From Bacteroides sp. M10 (lineage in GTDB: Bacteria > Bacteroidota > Bacteroidia > Bacteroidales > Bacteroidaceae): 64,000 nucleotides of DNA. Of this stretch, positions 27,641 to 35,983 are shown piece by piece; positions within the stretch are counted from its first letter, which is position 1, and each line of letters starts with the position of its first letter. The stretch is from contig NZ_CP060488.1 of the NCBI RefSeq assembly GCF_014334015.1, positions 3,244,501 through 3,308,500 on the forward strand, written 5' to 3'. A program made the position numbers and the translations under genes. Under the pieces are notes generated by a model, which worked only from the letters and a program-made list of their open reading frames with translations, ran no database searches and was not told the DNA's origin.

Positions 27641-29104
27641 ATGAAATATCTTTTATCTATTGTACTATTGGCATTGATTGGTTTTACGACTCCCAAAAAG
27701 ACAGTTTCCGTTTATGATTGGGGAAGCGCGTCTGTAGAGCCGGATTTATCGTGGGCTGATCAGGTGGGGGCGCAAAAAACTCCCAAAAACAAGGAATGGG
27801 ATGCTGGGAAGTTCGGATTGCGAAATGATACCTCTGTATTCAGTACCCATGCCATTCAAGCGGCTATCGATGCTTGTTATCAACAGGGAGGAGGTACGGT
27901 TGTTGTTGCTCCGGGATATTATAAAATAGGAGCCTTGTTTATCAAGAGCGGAGTGAATTTACATCTTAGTAAGGGCACCACCTTGCTGGCAAGTGAGAAT
28001 ATTCTGGATTATCCGGAGTTTCCTTCCCGTATTGCCGGTATCGAAATGACGTGGCCTTCAGCTGTTATCAATATAATGGATGCGGAAAATGCCGCCCTTA
28101 CGGGGGAGGGATTTATAGATTGTCGCGGAAAAGTTTTCTGGGATAAGTATTGGGCTATGCGGGAGGAATATGAGAAGAAGAATTTGCGGTGGATTGTGGA
28201 TTATGATTGCAAGCGCGTACGGGGAGTACTGGTTTCCAATAGCAAACATATCACCTTGAAAGATTTTACATTGGTGCGTACCGGATTTTGGGCTTGCCAG
28301 ATTTTGTATTCAGATCATTGTTCGGTGAACGGTCTTACTATTAATAATAATGTAGGTGGTCACGGACCGAGCACAGATGGCATTGATATTGATTCGTCCA
28401 CTAATATTCTGATAGAAAACTGCGATGTGGATTGTAACGATGATAATATTTGTATCAAGGCAGGGCGTGATGCGGACGGGCTGCGTGTGAACCGTCCGAC
28501 AGAGAATGTGGTGGTTCGTAATTGTATTGCCCGTAAAGGTGCGGGGTTACTGACTTGCGGAAGTGAAACTTCTGGTTCCATTCGCAATGTACTGGCCTAT
28601 GATCTGACAGCTTATGGTACAGGAACGACCCTACGTCTGAAATCATCCATGAATCGTGGCGGAACGGTTGAGAACATCTATATGACACGTGTTGAAGCTG
28701 ATAGCATCACTCATATTCTGTCTGTCGATTTGAACTGGAATCCAAAATACAGTTATTCTGCGTTGCCGGAAGAATATGAAGGGAAAGAAGTTCCTGAACA
28801 CTGGACTACGATGCTGACTCCGGTAGAACCGAAAGAAAAGGGGTATCCTAATTTTCGGAATGTGTATTTCTCTCATGTAAGGGCAGGTGCGGCAAAACGT
28901 TTTATTTCTGCTTCAGGGTGGGATGCCAGTCATCGTATCGAGAATTTTTATCTGTCTGATATTAGTGCGGAAGTGGAATCTGTCGGGAAGATAACTTATG
29001 GAAAGAACTTCCAGTTGCAGGATATCCATTTGAAGGTAAAAGATAAAAGCAGGTTGCGTCAAACGGATAATGTGGATAGTAAGATTGAGATTAATTACAA
29101 ATAA
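27641..29104 (+). CDS. GH28 polygalacturonase/rhamnogalacturonase family, enzyme a
   Basis: A 487-residue exported enzyme. I use 27641 (MKYLLSIVLLALIGF); the frame is open upstream to a TTG at 27614, but that TTG is part of the -7 promoter element. Right-handed beta-helix with GH28 blocks: GHGPSTDGIDIDSS, VDCNDDNICIKAG (the two catalytic Asp), GAGLLTCGSETSG, and TLRLKSSMNRGG in place of the RIK block. By family it hydrolyses GalA linkages in HG or the Rha-GalA linkage in RG-I; the GH28 subfamily cannot be decided from motifs alone. It is divergent from PL11 and shares the RG-I-class promoter, so I lean to a rhamnogalacturonan substrate. Confidence 0.92.
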   Translation: MKYLLSIVLLALIGFTTPKKTVSVYDWGSASVEPDLSWADQVGAQKTPKNKEWDAGKFGLRNDTSVFSTHAIQAAIDACYQQGGGTVVVAPGYYKIGALFIKSGVNLHLSKGTTLLASENILDYPEFPSRIAGIEMTWPSAVINIMDAENAALTGEGFIDCRGKVFWDKYWAMREEYEKKNLRWIVDYDCKRVRGVLVSNSKHITLKDFTLVRTGFWACQILYSDHCSVNGLTINNNVGGHGPSTDGIDIDSSTNILIENCDVDCNDDNICIKAGRDADGLRVNRPTENVVVRNCIARKGAGLLTCGSETSGSIRNVLAYDLTAYGTGTTLRLKSSMNRGGTVENIYMTRVEADSITHILSVDLNWNPKYSYSALPEEYEGKEVPEHWTTMLTPVEPKEKGYPNFRNVYFSHVRAGAAKRFISASGWDASHRIENFYLSDISAEVESVGKITYGKNFQLQDIHLKVKDKSRLRQTDNVDSKIEINYK

Positions 29105-29127
29105 TTCTTCTTATGGGCGGAATGCTC

Positions 29128-29158
29128 TTGACAAAGCCTTTTTTATGTTGTATATTTG
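29128..29158 (+). promoter_or_regulatory. Promoter of a possible small transcript
   Basis: TTG (29128-29130) and TATATTTG (29151-29158) are spaced by 20 bases, as in the Bacteroides -33/-7 consensus. It lies 50 bp after the GH28-a stop and ahead of a strong terminator at 29284, leaving room for a transcript of about 160 bases. Confidence 0.6.
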
Positions 29159-29199
29159 TGGATGTGAATATCAATGAATAAAAGGTATCATTAAAAAGA

Positions 29200-29259
29200 A
29201 TGAAAAAGAAACTGGTACAATATGATGACAATATAGTAGGAAATTCTTGCAGTAGTTAA
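29200..29259 (+). CDS. Possible 19-codon small ORF in a short transcript
   Basis: ATG at 29200 opens a 19-residue frame (MKKKLVQYDDNIVGNSCSS) that ends at 29259. It lies between a well-formed promoter (29128-29158) and a terminator (29284-29321). The peptide has a basic N terminus, an acidic middle and one Cys near the end. There is no known match that I recognise. It may be a true small peptide, a leader, or chance within a small RNA. Confidence in translation is low. Confidence 0.35.
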   Translation: MKKKLVQYDDNIVGNSCSS

Positions 29260-29283
29260 ACTGTGAGAGTTTTCGTATGAGCT

Positions 29284-29321
29284 AAAGGCTGCGAATCTTT
29301 ATGGGATTTGTAGCCTTTTTT
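29284..29321 (+). terminator. Rho-independent terminator
   Basis: AAAGGCTGCGAATC (29284) pairs with GATTTGTAGCCTTT, with two wobble pairs, followed by TTTT. It ends the GH28-a region and/or the small transcript from 29165. Confidence 0.85.
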
Positions 29322-29540
29322 GTTGCAAAAAATCATGGTTATGCTCTTAAATTAGGAATTTATAGTTTATAATAAATTGGGGTGACGTTTATAATAAACT
29401 CCTCAATAATTTATTAAAAACGGTGGAGAGGATTATGAAAGATGGGTCAGCTTTTTTCTTCTTTAATGTAAGATGAAATATAACTTGATTGGGATTTTCC
29501 TATGGAAAGTAAATGATATAAACGTAGTTGTCACAAAATT
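29322..29540. other. Intergenic stretch with a 22-bp spaced direct repeat
   Basis: No gene is visible here. GTTTATAATAAA occurs at 29365-29376 and 29387-29398, 22 bp apart. The spacing equals that of the ATAGTCC repeat in the promoter at 3380. AT-rich sequence elsewhere. Confidence 0.6.
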
Positions 29541-29594
29541 CTATTCTTTACGTACGATATTACAGTTCTTGTGATATAAAAAGCAGTAGCTTTG
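29535..29594 (+). promoter_or_regulatory. HTCS-type promoter (RG-I class) for PL9
   Basis: AAATTCTATTCTTTACGTAC (starts about 29536; GTAC 29552-29555) precedes the -7 TAGCTTTG at 29587-29594, giving 43 bp from GTAC to TTTG end. The upstream half resembles the GH28-a and SusC promoters. Confidence 0.7.
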
Positions 29595-29617
29595 CAATAA
29601 CATAATAATGATATACC

Positions 29618-31162
29618 ATGAAACGCATTGGTCTTTTTCTCTTTTTCATAGGATGTTTCCTTTTATCTCTTCCGGCGACGAACTATTTTGTGGCCATCAA
29701 TGGAAATGATTCGAACAGTGGGACGATTGATAAGCCTTTTGCCACCTTGGGCAAAGCACAATCAAAAGTGATGGCAGGAGATACTGTATATATCCGGCAA
29801 GGGACATATCGAGTGTCGGAAGCAGAGATAATGGAACATTATACAGCTGGAAGTACCACTTGGAGCCGGGTGTTTAAAATGTCAAAGAGTGGAACTGGTC
29901 CGGATAAACGAATCTGTTACTCCGGCTATAAGAATGAGCGTCCTGTTTTTGATCTTTCGGAAGTAAAGCCGGAAAACGAACGTGTTATTGTATTCTATGT
30001 GAGTGGCTCTTATTTGCATTTCAGAAATATAGAAGTAGTGGGGACACAAGTGACTATTGTAGGACATACCCAGTCCGAATGTTTTCGCAATGAAGGGGGC
30101 AGTGATAATGTCTACGAGTATTTGTCGATGCATGACGGCATGGCTATCGGCTTCTATATAGTGACAGGTAAAAACAATCTGGTGTTGAATTGTGATGCAT
30201 ACAATAATTATGACCCTGTATCCGATGGCGGTAAAGGAGGAAACGTCGATGGATTCGGGGGACATCTTACTTCGCCCCAATATACGGGTAATGTATTCCG
30301 AGGCTGCCGTGCCTGGTATAATAGTGATGACGGGTTTGATCTGATAAACTGTCAGGCAGCTTTTACCATTGATAACTGTTGGTCTTTCCTGAATGGATAC
30401 ACGAAAGATGGTGGCAAGGCGGGTGATGGCACCGGATTTAAGTCGGGAGGATATGGAATGAGTGATAATCCCAAAGCACCAAGTGTAATTCCCATGCACA
30501 TCGTCCGGTATTGTCTCGCTTATATGAATAAAAATAAAGGTTTCTATGCTAACCATCATTTGGGAGGAATAGCCTGGTATAATAATACAGGTTATCAGAA
30601 TCCGTCTAATTTCTGTATGCTGAATAGAAAGACTGCATCGGAAGCTGTTGATGTGCCAGGGTATGGTCATATTATTAAGAATAACTTGTCGCACAAACCG
30701 AGATCTTCGGGAAAGCATATCATAGATGTTAATCAGGCTGAATGTGAAATAGTGAATAATTCTTTCCTTCCGGTGGGGATGGTTGTGACGGATGATGATT
30801 TTGTCAGTCTGGATGCCTCTCAACTCACTCTACCTCGTAAGTCGGACGGAAATCTTCCTGATATGGATTTTTTGCGATTAAAAACGGATAGTCAATTATA
30901 TAATGCCGGAGTGGGGTGTTTTCTTACAGAAGGTGATGAAGATACTGTTTATGGATGGTTGGAAGATGCAGCTATCTTTGTTGAAGGGGATGTTGCAAAA
31001 GTGGTAGGTAAGGGTGCGGAAGCTTTTGTGCATTTTTATATTAATGGGAAGGAGGTCTCTTTTTCTGATAGACAAGTAGACTTGTCTGTTTATAAAGGAG
31101 GGATTGATTTACAAGCGACAACAGATAATGGTGAAATAACTAAATTGAAAATTATCAGATGA
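29618..31162 (+). CDS. PL9 pectate/rhamnogalacturonan lyase
   Basis: A 514-residue exported protein; signal MKRIGLFLFFIGCFLLSLPA. It has the PL9 right-handed beta-helix: N-terminal NYFVAINGNDSNSGTIDKPF with PIATLGKA-like start, AGDTVYIRQGTYR, then NVDGFGGHLT, CRAWYNSDDGFDLINC (Asp cluster for Ca2+) and GDGTGFKSGGYG with the Lys proposed as catalytic base in PL9. About 50 C-terminal residues form a separate domain. Family members cleave HG or RG-I by beta-elimination, and RG-I-active PL9s are common in Bacteroides RG-I loci. With PL11 broken, this could be the only intact RG-I lyase in the window. It overlaps the next gene by 4 bp. Confidence 0.92.
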   Translation: MKRIGLFLFFIGCFLLSLPATNYFVAINGNDSNSGTIDKPFATLGKAQSKVMAGDTVYIRQGTYRVSEAEIMEHYTAGSTTWSRVFKMSKSGTGPDKRICYSGYKNERPVFDLSEVKPENERVIVFYVSGSYLHFRNIEVVGTQVTIVGHTQSECFRNEGGSDNVYEYLSMHDGMAIGFYIVTGKNNLVLNCDAYNNYDPVSDGGKGGNVDGFGGHLTSPQYTGNVFRGCRAWYNSDDGFDLINCQAAFTIDNCWSFLNGYTKDGGKAGDGTGFKSGGYGMSDNPKAPSVIPMHIVRYCLAYMNKNKGFYANHHLGGIAWYNNTGYQNPSNFCMLNRKTASEAVDVPGYGHIIKNNLSHKPRSSGKHIIDVNQAECEIVNNSFLPVGMVVTDDDFVSLDASQLTLPRKSDGNLPDMDFLRLKTDSQLYNAGVGCFLTEGDEDTVYGWLEDAAIFVEGDVAKVVGKGAEAFVHFYINGKEVSFSDRQVDLSVYKGGIDLQATTDNGEITKLKIIR

Positions 31163-31563
31163 TAGAAAAATGTAGATTCTTTCCTCTATTGCTACTATGT
31201 GTCCTTTTTACATCATGTAGCAAAGAAGAGGTTCTTGCAGAGGAAGCAGGCATGACTGGAAATCCCCATTTCACTTGGGATACTACTGTCGAACTGGAGC
31301 AACCGAATAACTGGTGTATGACTTTGTCCACAGAAAAGATTGCGATAACTAATGTTGCAGAAGGTAGACAGTATATACTTACTTGGAAAGGAGGACTCAC
31401 AGCCGGGCAGAAAACTGATGGAATATTAAAGACTGTTGTACGAGGTGAACAGACAAGGAGTACGGATTTAGAACTGCTTGAAATAAAAGATTCGGGTAGT
31501 AACATTTATGAGTTCTTTCTCCGTGGTGGCGGACGTAAAGGAGAAATTGTGATTACGAGATAA
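31159..31563 (+). CDS. Small lipoprotein coupled to PL9, unknown function
   Basis: A 134-residue protein with a lipoprotein signal (CVLFTSCSKEE; Cys near residue 21). Start ATG overlaps the PL9 stop by 4 bp (ATGA), so translation is coupled. Mature chain of about 110 residues, predicted mostly beta (NPHFTWDTTVELEQPNNW, ITNVAEGRQYILTWKGGL, GRKGEIVITR), with no domain I recognise. By position it could be a PL9 partner at the cell surface, for example a pectin-binding lipoprotein. That is inference only. Confidence 0.75.
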   Translation: MIEKCRFFPLLLLCVLFTSCSKEEVLAEEAGMTGNPHFTWDTTVELEQPNNWCMTLSTEKIAITNVAEGRQYILTWKGGLTAGQKTDGILKTVVRGEQTRSTDLELLEIKDSGSNIYEFFLRGGGRKGEIVITR

Positions 31564-31618
31564 TATTCTGCCGGGGAATTAATTTCCAGACGTCGATATA
31601 AGAAAAAAGTCTATTTGT

Positions 31619-31657
31619 AGCGTGTCTTCTTTTATAAAGAGGATGCGCTTTTTATTT
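31619..31657 (+). terminator. Rho-independent terminator after PL9-lipoprotein
   Basis: AGCGTGTCTTCTTT (31619) pairs with AAAGAGGATGCGCT using wobble pairs, then TTTTATTT. Some 160 bp downstream a new class of promoter starts, so the units are separate. Confidence 0.75.
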
Positions 31658-31751
31658 AGGAGACGGAGAAATTATACTGATTTTAGGTATGTAGAAAAGT
31701 GTATCCGGATATGGAATATTGTATACGAATAAGTAGTATTTGAGGCTTTTG

Positions 31752-31825
31752 CATGGAACTCCATAAGAAAATCAATATCTCCATATCCTTAAGCTTGGGG
31801 TGAATGGGCAGATGCGATACTTTTG
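31752..31825 (+). promoter_or_regulatory. Second-class (HG-type) regulated promoter for GH28-b
   Basis: A block CCATAAGAAAATCAATATCT followed by CCATATCC (31761-31797) precedes the -7 TACTTTTG at 31818-31825. The same block order lies upstream of 33362 at equal distance (49 bp from the 3-base lead of CTCCATAT to TTTG end in both). No GTAC is present at the RG-I-class position. Confidence 0.68.
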
Positions 31826-31850
31826 CAGAAAAAGTAATAAGCAGTAGAAA

Positions 31851-33161
31851 ATGATAAAATCAGCAATTTTAATAGTAGCGGCATGTTGTAGCTTACAACT
31901 ATTTAGTCAGGAGAAATTTCCCGATGGCAAAATGATACCGGATTGGTTTTACCAAAATGAGAAAACTGATATCAGTATAATGGGAAAGAAATTCTTGATT
32001 ACAGATTATGGAGTAGTGAATGACAGTACACTGCTACAAACTGAAAGAATCCAGGCTGTTATAGATTTGGCATCCGACAATGGTGGGGGAGTTGTTGTCA
32101 TTCCGGAGGGCACTTATCTTAGTGGCGCACTTTTCTTCAAACCGGGAACACATTTACATCTGGAATCAAAGGCTATATTAAAAGGTAGTGATGACATTAG
32201 CAACTTTCCTGTAATAGAAACACGGATGGAAGGACAGAATCTGAAATACTTTTCTGCCTTGATTAATGTTGATAAGATTGATGGTTTTACTCTTTCTGGG
32301 AAAGGAACGATTGACGGAAACGGTGAGCGATACTGGAAATCATTCTGGTTGCGGCGGCGGGTTATTCCTAAATGTACTAATATGGATGAATTACGTCCCC
32401 GTTTGCTTCATATATCCCATAGTAATAACGTACAGATTTCGGATGTACGGCTGGTGAACTCTCCGTTTTGGACGACTCACATTTATAAGTGTGATAGTGT
32501 AAAACTCTTGGATTTATATATCTATTCTCCTTCTTCCCCTGTAAAAGCTCCCAGTACAGATGCTATTGATATTGATGCATGTAAAAATGTACTGGTTAAG
32601 GGATGTTATATGTCTGTCAACGATGATGCAATTGCTTTGAAAGGCGGGAAAGGACCCTGGGCGGATCAAGATCCCGATAATGGTGGCAATTGTGATATTA
32701 TTATTGAAGACTGTGCTTTCGGATTTTGTCACGGAGTGCTGACTTGTGGAAGTGAGTCAATCTATAATCATAATATAATTCTCCGGCGCTGTGATTTGGA
32801 TCAGGCTAAACGCCTTTTATGGTTGAAAATGCGTCCGGATACTCCTCAACAGTATAAGTACATCTTGGTTGAAGACATAAAAGGGAATGTTCGCAATTGT
32901 ATCTTTATTGCTCCATGGACACAGTTTTATGATCTGAAAGATCGCAAAGATATGCCGGTCTCATATTCCAGCTATATAACGATGCGTAATATTCGCCTGG
33001 ATTGCGATTCCTTTTTTGCTGTAGAGAAATCAAATCAGTACAAATTATCCAATTTCTGTTTCGACAATCTGGCTATCAAGGCGAAAAAGGATGTGAAGAT
33101 AGATGAAAACATAATTGATTCACTCATCATAAGAAAGGTTGAAATAACTAAGGTGAATTAA
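31851..33161 (+). CDS. GH28 polygalacturonase/rhamnogalacturonase family, enzyme b
   Basis: A 436-residue exported beta-helix enzyme; signal MIKSAILIVAACCSLQLFSQ. Blocks: LITDYGVVNDSTLLQTERIQ, GGGVVVIPEGTYLSGALFFK, APSTDAIDIDAC, MSVNDDAIALKGGKGPW (catalytic Asp pair), CHGVLTCGSES, and LLWLKMRPDTP where most members have RIK. Family function as for enzyme a: hydrolysis of internal or terminal GalA linkages in pectin. It is the only gene between its own promoter and the next one at 33250, and a second-class promoter drives it, so a homogalacturonan-related role is more likely for this copy. Confidence 0.92.
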   Translation: MIKSAILIVAACCSLQLFSQEKFPDGKMIPDWFYQNEKTDISIMGKKFLITDYGVVNDSTLLQTERIQAVIDLASDNGGGVVVIPEGTYLSGALFFKPGTHLHLESKAILKGSDDISNFPVIETRMEGQNLKYFSALINVDKIDGFTLSGKGTIDGNGERYWKSFWLRRRVIPKCTNMDELRPRLLHISHSNNVQISDVRLVNSPFWTTHIYKCDSVKLLDLYIYSPSSPVKAPSTDAIDIDACKNVLVKGCYMSVNDDAIALKGGKGPWADQDPDNGGNCDIIIEDCAFGFCHGVLTCGSESIYNHNIILRRCDLDQAKRLLWLKMRPDTPQQYKYILVEDIKGNVRNCIFIAPWTQFYDLKDRKDMPVSYSSYITMRNIRLDCDSFFAVEKSNQYKLSNFCFDNLAIKAKKDVKIDENIIDSLIIRKVEITKVN

Positions 33162-33183
33162 AAAAGAATGGCAGAAAGACTGG

Positions 33184-33213
33184 AAAATTGTACATGGCCT
33201 GTAAAATTGTACA
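33184..33213. repeat. Direct repeat AAAATTGTACA, 19 bp apart
   Basis: Two exact 11-bp copies at 33184-33194 and 33203-33213, about 100 bp upstream of the -7 element of the 33362 operon. This may be an extra regulator site; the promoter proper is listed separately. Confidence 0.6.
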
Positions 33214-33249
33214 AAAACGACGTCTGATAGGCTGTACGCATATGAATTT

Positions 33250-33314
33250 ACATAAGAAAGTCGAATTCTCCATATTCCTTTTCTTTAATTCTGCCATGTA
33301 ATACGGTATCTTTG
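33250..33314 (+). promoter_or_regulatory. Second-class (HG-type) regulated promoter for the esterase-GH105/PL1/Sus operon
   Basis: ACATAAGAAAGTCGAATTCT then CCATATTCC (33250-33278) precedes TATCTTTG at 33307-33314. The block matches that at 31761-31797 with ATAAGAAA-R-TC-R-A-W-W-TCTCCATAT-Y-CC, at the same distance to the -7 element. It also lacks a good -33 element. Confidence 0.7.
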
Positions 33315-33361
33315 ACATGTACTTATTTAGTAAAACATTGAATCTAAAACTATAAAATACA

Positions 33362-35893
33362 ATGAAATTCTGTAGAATTATTTTTTGTCTGTGGTTATTG
33401 ATCTGTTTTTTCCCTTTGGGAATTTATGCAGATATACAACTTCCCTCCATATTATCAGATAATATGGTACTTCAGCAAAATGCGAAAGTATGTTTCTGGG
33501 GAAAAGCACGTCCCGGAGAGAAGATTCAGGTAAAGACTTCGTGGGATCATAAGAAATATAAGGTGGTTGCTTCAGAAAACGGTCATTGGGAATTGATGAT
33601 ACAAACACCGGCAGCCACTTCCGGACAGTCTGTGATATTGAAAGGTGATAATAAGATTCATATCAATAATATATTAATAGGTGAAGTTTGGCTTTGTACC
33701 GGACAGTCAAATATGGAATTTCCAGTAGCTCGTAATCCGCAAGTGAAATGGAAAACAGGAATGTTGAATGAAGCGGAAGAAATGAAAGATGCTGATTTTC
33801 CGGAAATCCGTCTGTTTCATGTAGAACATCAGATGGCACCTGATGGTGAAAAAGAGGATTGTACTGGGAAATGGGTGGTTTGTAGTCCGGAGAATCTGAA
33901 AGACTTTTCTGCTGTAGGATTTGTCTTTGGACGTAAATTGTATAAGGAATTGAGTATACCGGTTGGTTTAATTCAGTCTACTTGGGGAGGAACACATGCC
34001 GAATCCTGGACCAGTATGAAAGTGATGGAAAACAATCCGCTGTATGCCGACGTCTTAAAACAGTATTCAAAGGAAAAGGTGAGTAAGGAAAAAGATAAGT
34101 GCAAGGTTCCGGCTACATTGTGGAATGGTATGATTGCTCCTATAGTAGGATATACTGTGAAAGGGAATATATGGTATCAGGGAGAGTCAAACTCTGTTCG
34201 CTATGAGAAATATCAGGAAGTATTTACTAATTTGATAAATAGTTGGCGGAAAGAGTGGAATCAGCCGGATATGCCATTCTATTTTGTACAGATTGCACCA
34301 CATTATAAACAACCGGCAGGTATTCGTGAAGCACAATTAAAAACATGGTTAGGTGGACTTGAAAACATTGGTATGGCAGTAGTGACGGATGCAGCCGATT
34401 CTACAGACATACATCCACGAAATAAAGTTGCACCGGGCGAACGGCTGGCAGCTTGGGCATTAGCAAAGCAATATGGTAAAAAGATTGTTTATTCAGGACC
34501 TCTCTACAAATCTATGAAAGTGAATGGGAGAGAAATTACATTAGATTTTGATTTTGCGGAAGGTGGCCTGCAGACACCTGGCAATGAACCGGTAAAAGGA
34601 TTTTTTATTGCTGGTAGTGATGCGCGATTTTATCCGGCTGAAGCCGTAATTGATGGAAGTTCGATCACACTTTCTTCAACTTATGTCTCTGTACCTGTAG
34701 CTGTACGCTACGGTTATGGGACTTTCTTTAGAGTGAATCTGTTTAATAAAGCCGGACTTCCGGCAGTTCCTTTCCGTACAGATACTTTTGCTCCCGACAC
34801 TTATTATCGACTATTTGCCGATTCGGAAATTCGCCGTTTTCCAGAAGCTTGGCAGTTGGATCATGGAAAACGCCTGTATTTTGGCTATGCGCAAGGTGTA
34901 GGTTGTTGCGCAATGTTACAGGTTTGGAAGAAAACAGGAGACCCGAGATACTTTGATTATGTGGAAGCATGGGCTGATTCTTTGATAGATGATAAAGGAG
35001 ATATTCATTTATATAAGAAAGAAACCTATAATTTGGATTATATCAATTCCGGGAAAGTTCTGTTTGATTTATACGATGAAACCAAAAAAGAGAAATATAA
35101 ATTGGCTATTGAGAATCTGATAGATCAATTGAAAAAACAACCTCGTACAACAGATGGAGGTTTTTGGCATAAAAAAATATATCCTTATCAGATGTGGTTG
35201 GATGGATTGTATATGGCTTCTCCTTTTATGGCTCGATATGGAGCTGAATTCAATCATCCGGAATGGATTGATGAGGCTGTTAAACAGTTCACTCTCTGCC
35301 ATCAACATACTTATGACGCCAAGACTGGACTTTATTATCATGCATGGAATGAGGATCGGAGTCAGCGATGGGCTGATCCGGAAACCGGTCATTCCCCAAA
35401 TTTCTGGGGACGTAGTATCGGTTGGTGGTTTATGGCTTTGGTAGATGCTTTGGAATATATTCCCCAAGATCATTCAGGTTATGCTGATATGATTAAATGG
35501 ACGAAGGGCTTAGCGGAAACTCTTTCAAAATACCAGGATAAAAACGGTTTGTGGTATCAGGTGATTGACCAACCTTCACGTACAGGTAATTTCCCGGAAG
35601 CATCTGTTACAACACAGTGTATGTATGCTTATGTGAAAGCTGTGAACAAGGGATACATTGATAGTCGGTATCGTGCCATTGCAGAAAAGGCTTTTAAAGG
35701 TCTGTGCGATAAACTACTGATCTCCAATCCAGACGGAACATTGACATTAACCAAATGTTGCCAAGTAGGTGGATTAGGTGGTAAGCCTTATCGGGATGGC
35801 AGTTTCGAATATTATATAGGAGAGAAAATGAGAGATAATGATGCTAAAGCAACAGGACCTTTCATTATGGGATGTATTGAGTTGAATAAATAA
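33362..35893 (+). CDS. Two-domain enzyme: SASA-type esterase fused to GH105
   Basis: An 843-residue exported protein; signal ending LGIYAD. N-terminal part (about 20-470) is a SASA/sialate O-acetylesterase-like esterase: MVLQQNAKVCFWGKARPGE, CTGQSNMEFPVARNP (Ser), GNIWYQGESNSVRYEKYQ (Glu block) and TDAADSTDIHPRNKVAPGE (Asp/His). C-terminal part (about 490-843) is a full GH105: YAQGVGCCAMLQVWKK, YPYQMWLDGLYMASPFMARY with the catalytic Asp, NFWGRSIGWWFMALVDALEY. The pair would remove an acetyl (or another acyl) group and then the unsaturated GalA from the same lyase-released oligosaccharide. It opens the large operon with PL1 and two Sus pairs. Both halves look complete. Confidence 0.92.
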   Translation: MKFCRIIFCLWLLICFFPLGIYADIQLPSILSDNMVLQQNAKVCFWGKARPGEKIQVKTSWDHKKYKVVASENGHWELMIQTPAATSGQSVILKGDNKIHINNILIGEVWLCTGQSNMEFPVARNPQVKWKTGMLNEAEEMKDADFPEIRLFHVEHQMAPDGEKEDCTGKWVVCSPENLKDFSAVGFVFGRKLYKELSIPVGLIQSTWGGTHAESWTSMKVMENNPLYADVLKQYSKEKVSKEKDKCKVPATLWNGMIAPIVGYTVKGNIWYQGESNSVRYEKYQEVFTNLINSWRKEWNQPDMPFYFVQIAPHYKQPAGIREAQLKTWLGGLENIGMAVVTDAADSTDIHPRNKVAPGERLAAWALAKQYGKKIVYSGPLYKSMKVNGREITLDFDFAEGGLQTPGNEPVKGFFIAGSDARFYPAEAVIDGSSITLSSTYVSVPVAVRYGYGTFFRVNLFNKAGLPAVPFRTDTFAPDTYYRLFADSEIRRFPEAWQLDHGKRLYFGYAQGVGCCAMLQVWKKTGDPRYFDYVEAWADSLIDDKGDIHLYKKETYNLDYINSGKVLFDLYDETKKEKYKLAIENLIDQLKKQPRTTDGGFWHKKIYPYQMWLDGLYMASPFMARYGAEFNHPEWIDEAVKQFTLCHQHTYDAKTGLYYHAWNEDRSQRWADPETGHSPNFWGRSIGWWFMALVDALEYIPQDHSGYADMIKWTKGLAETLSKYQDKNGLWYQVIDQPSRTGNFPEASVTTQCMYAYVKAVNKGYIDSRYRAIAEKAFKGLCDKLLISNPDGTLTLTKCCQVGGLGGKPYRDGSFEYYIGEKMRDNDAKATGPFIMGCIELNK

Positions 35894-35983
35894 TATGAAA
35901 ATAAAAATTGTGAAATAACGAGATTTTATACGTGTTTAAATAAATATATCTACAAATAGTTTAATTATTTAATTTAATTATAT

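Noticed and set aside
29882..30823. 313-codon antisense ORF within PL9
   Set aside because: The PL9 frame has clear beta-helix and Lys motifs; the antisense frame has none and no promoter.
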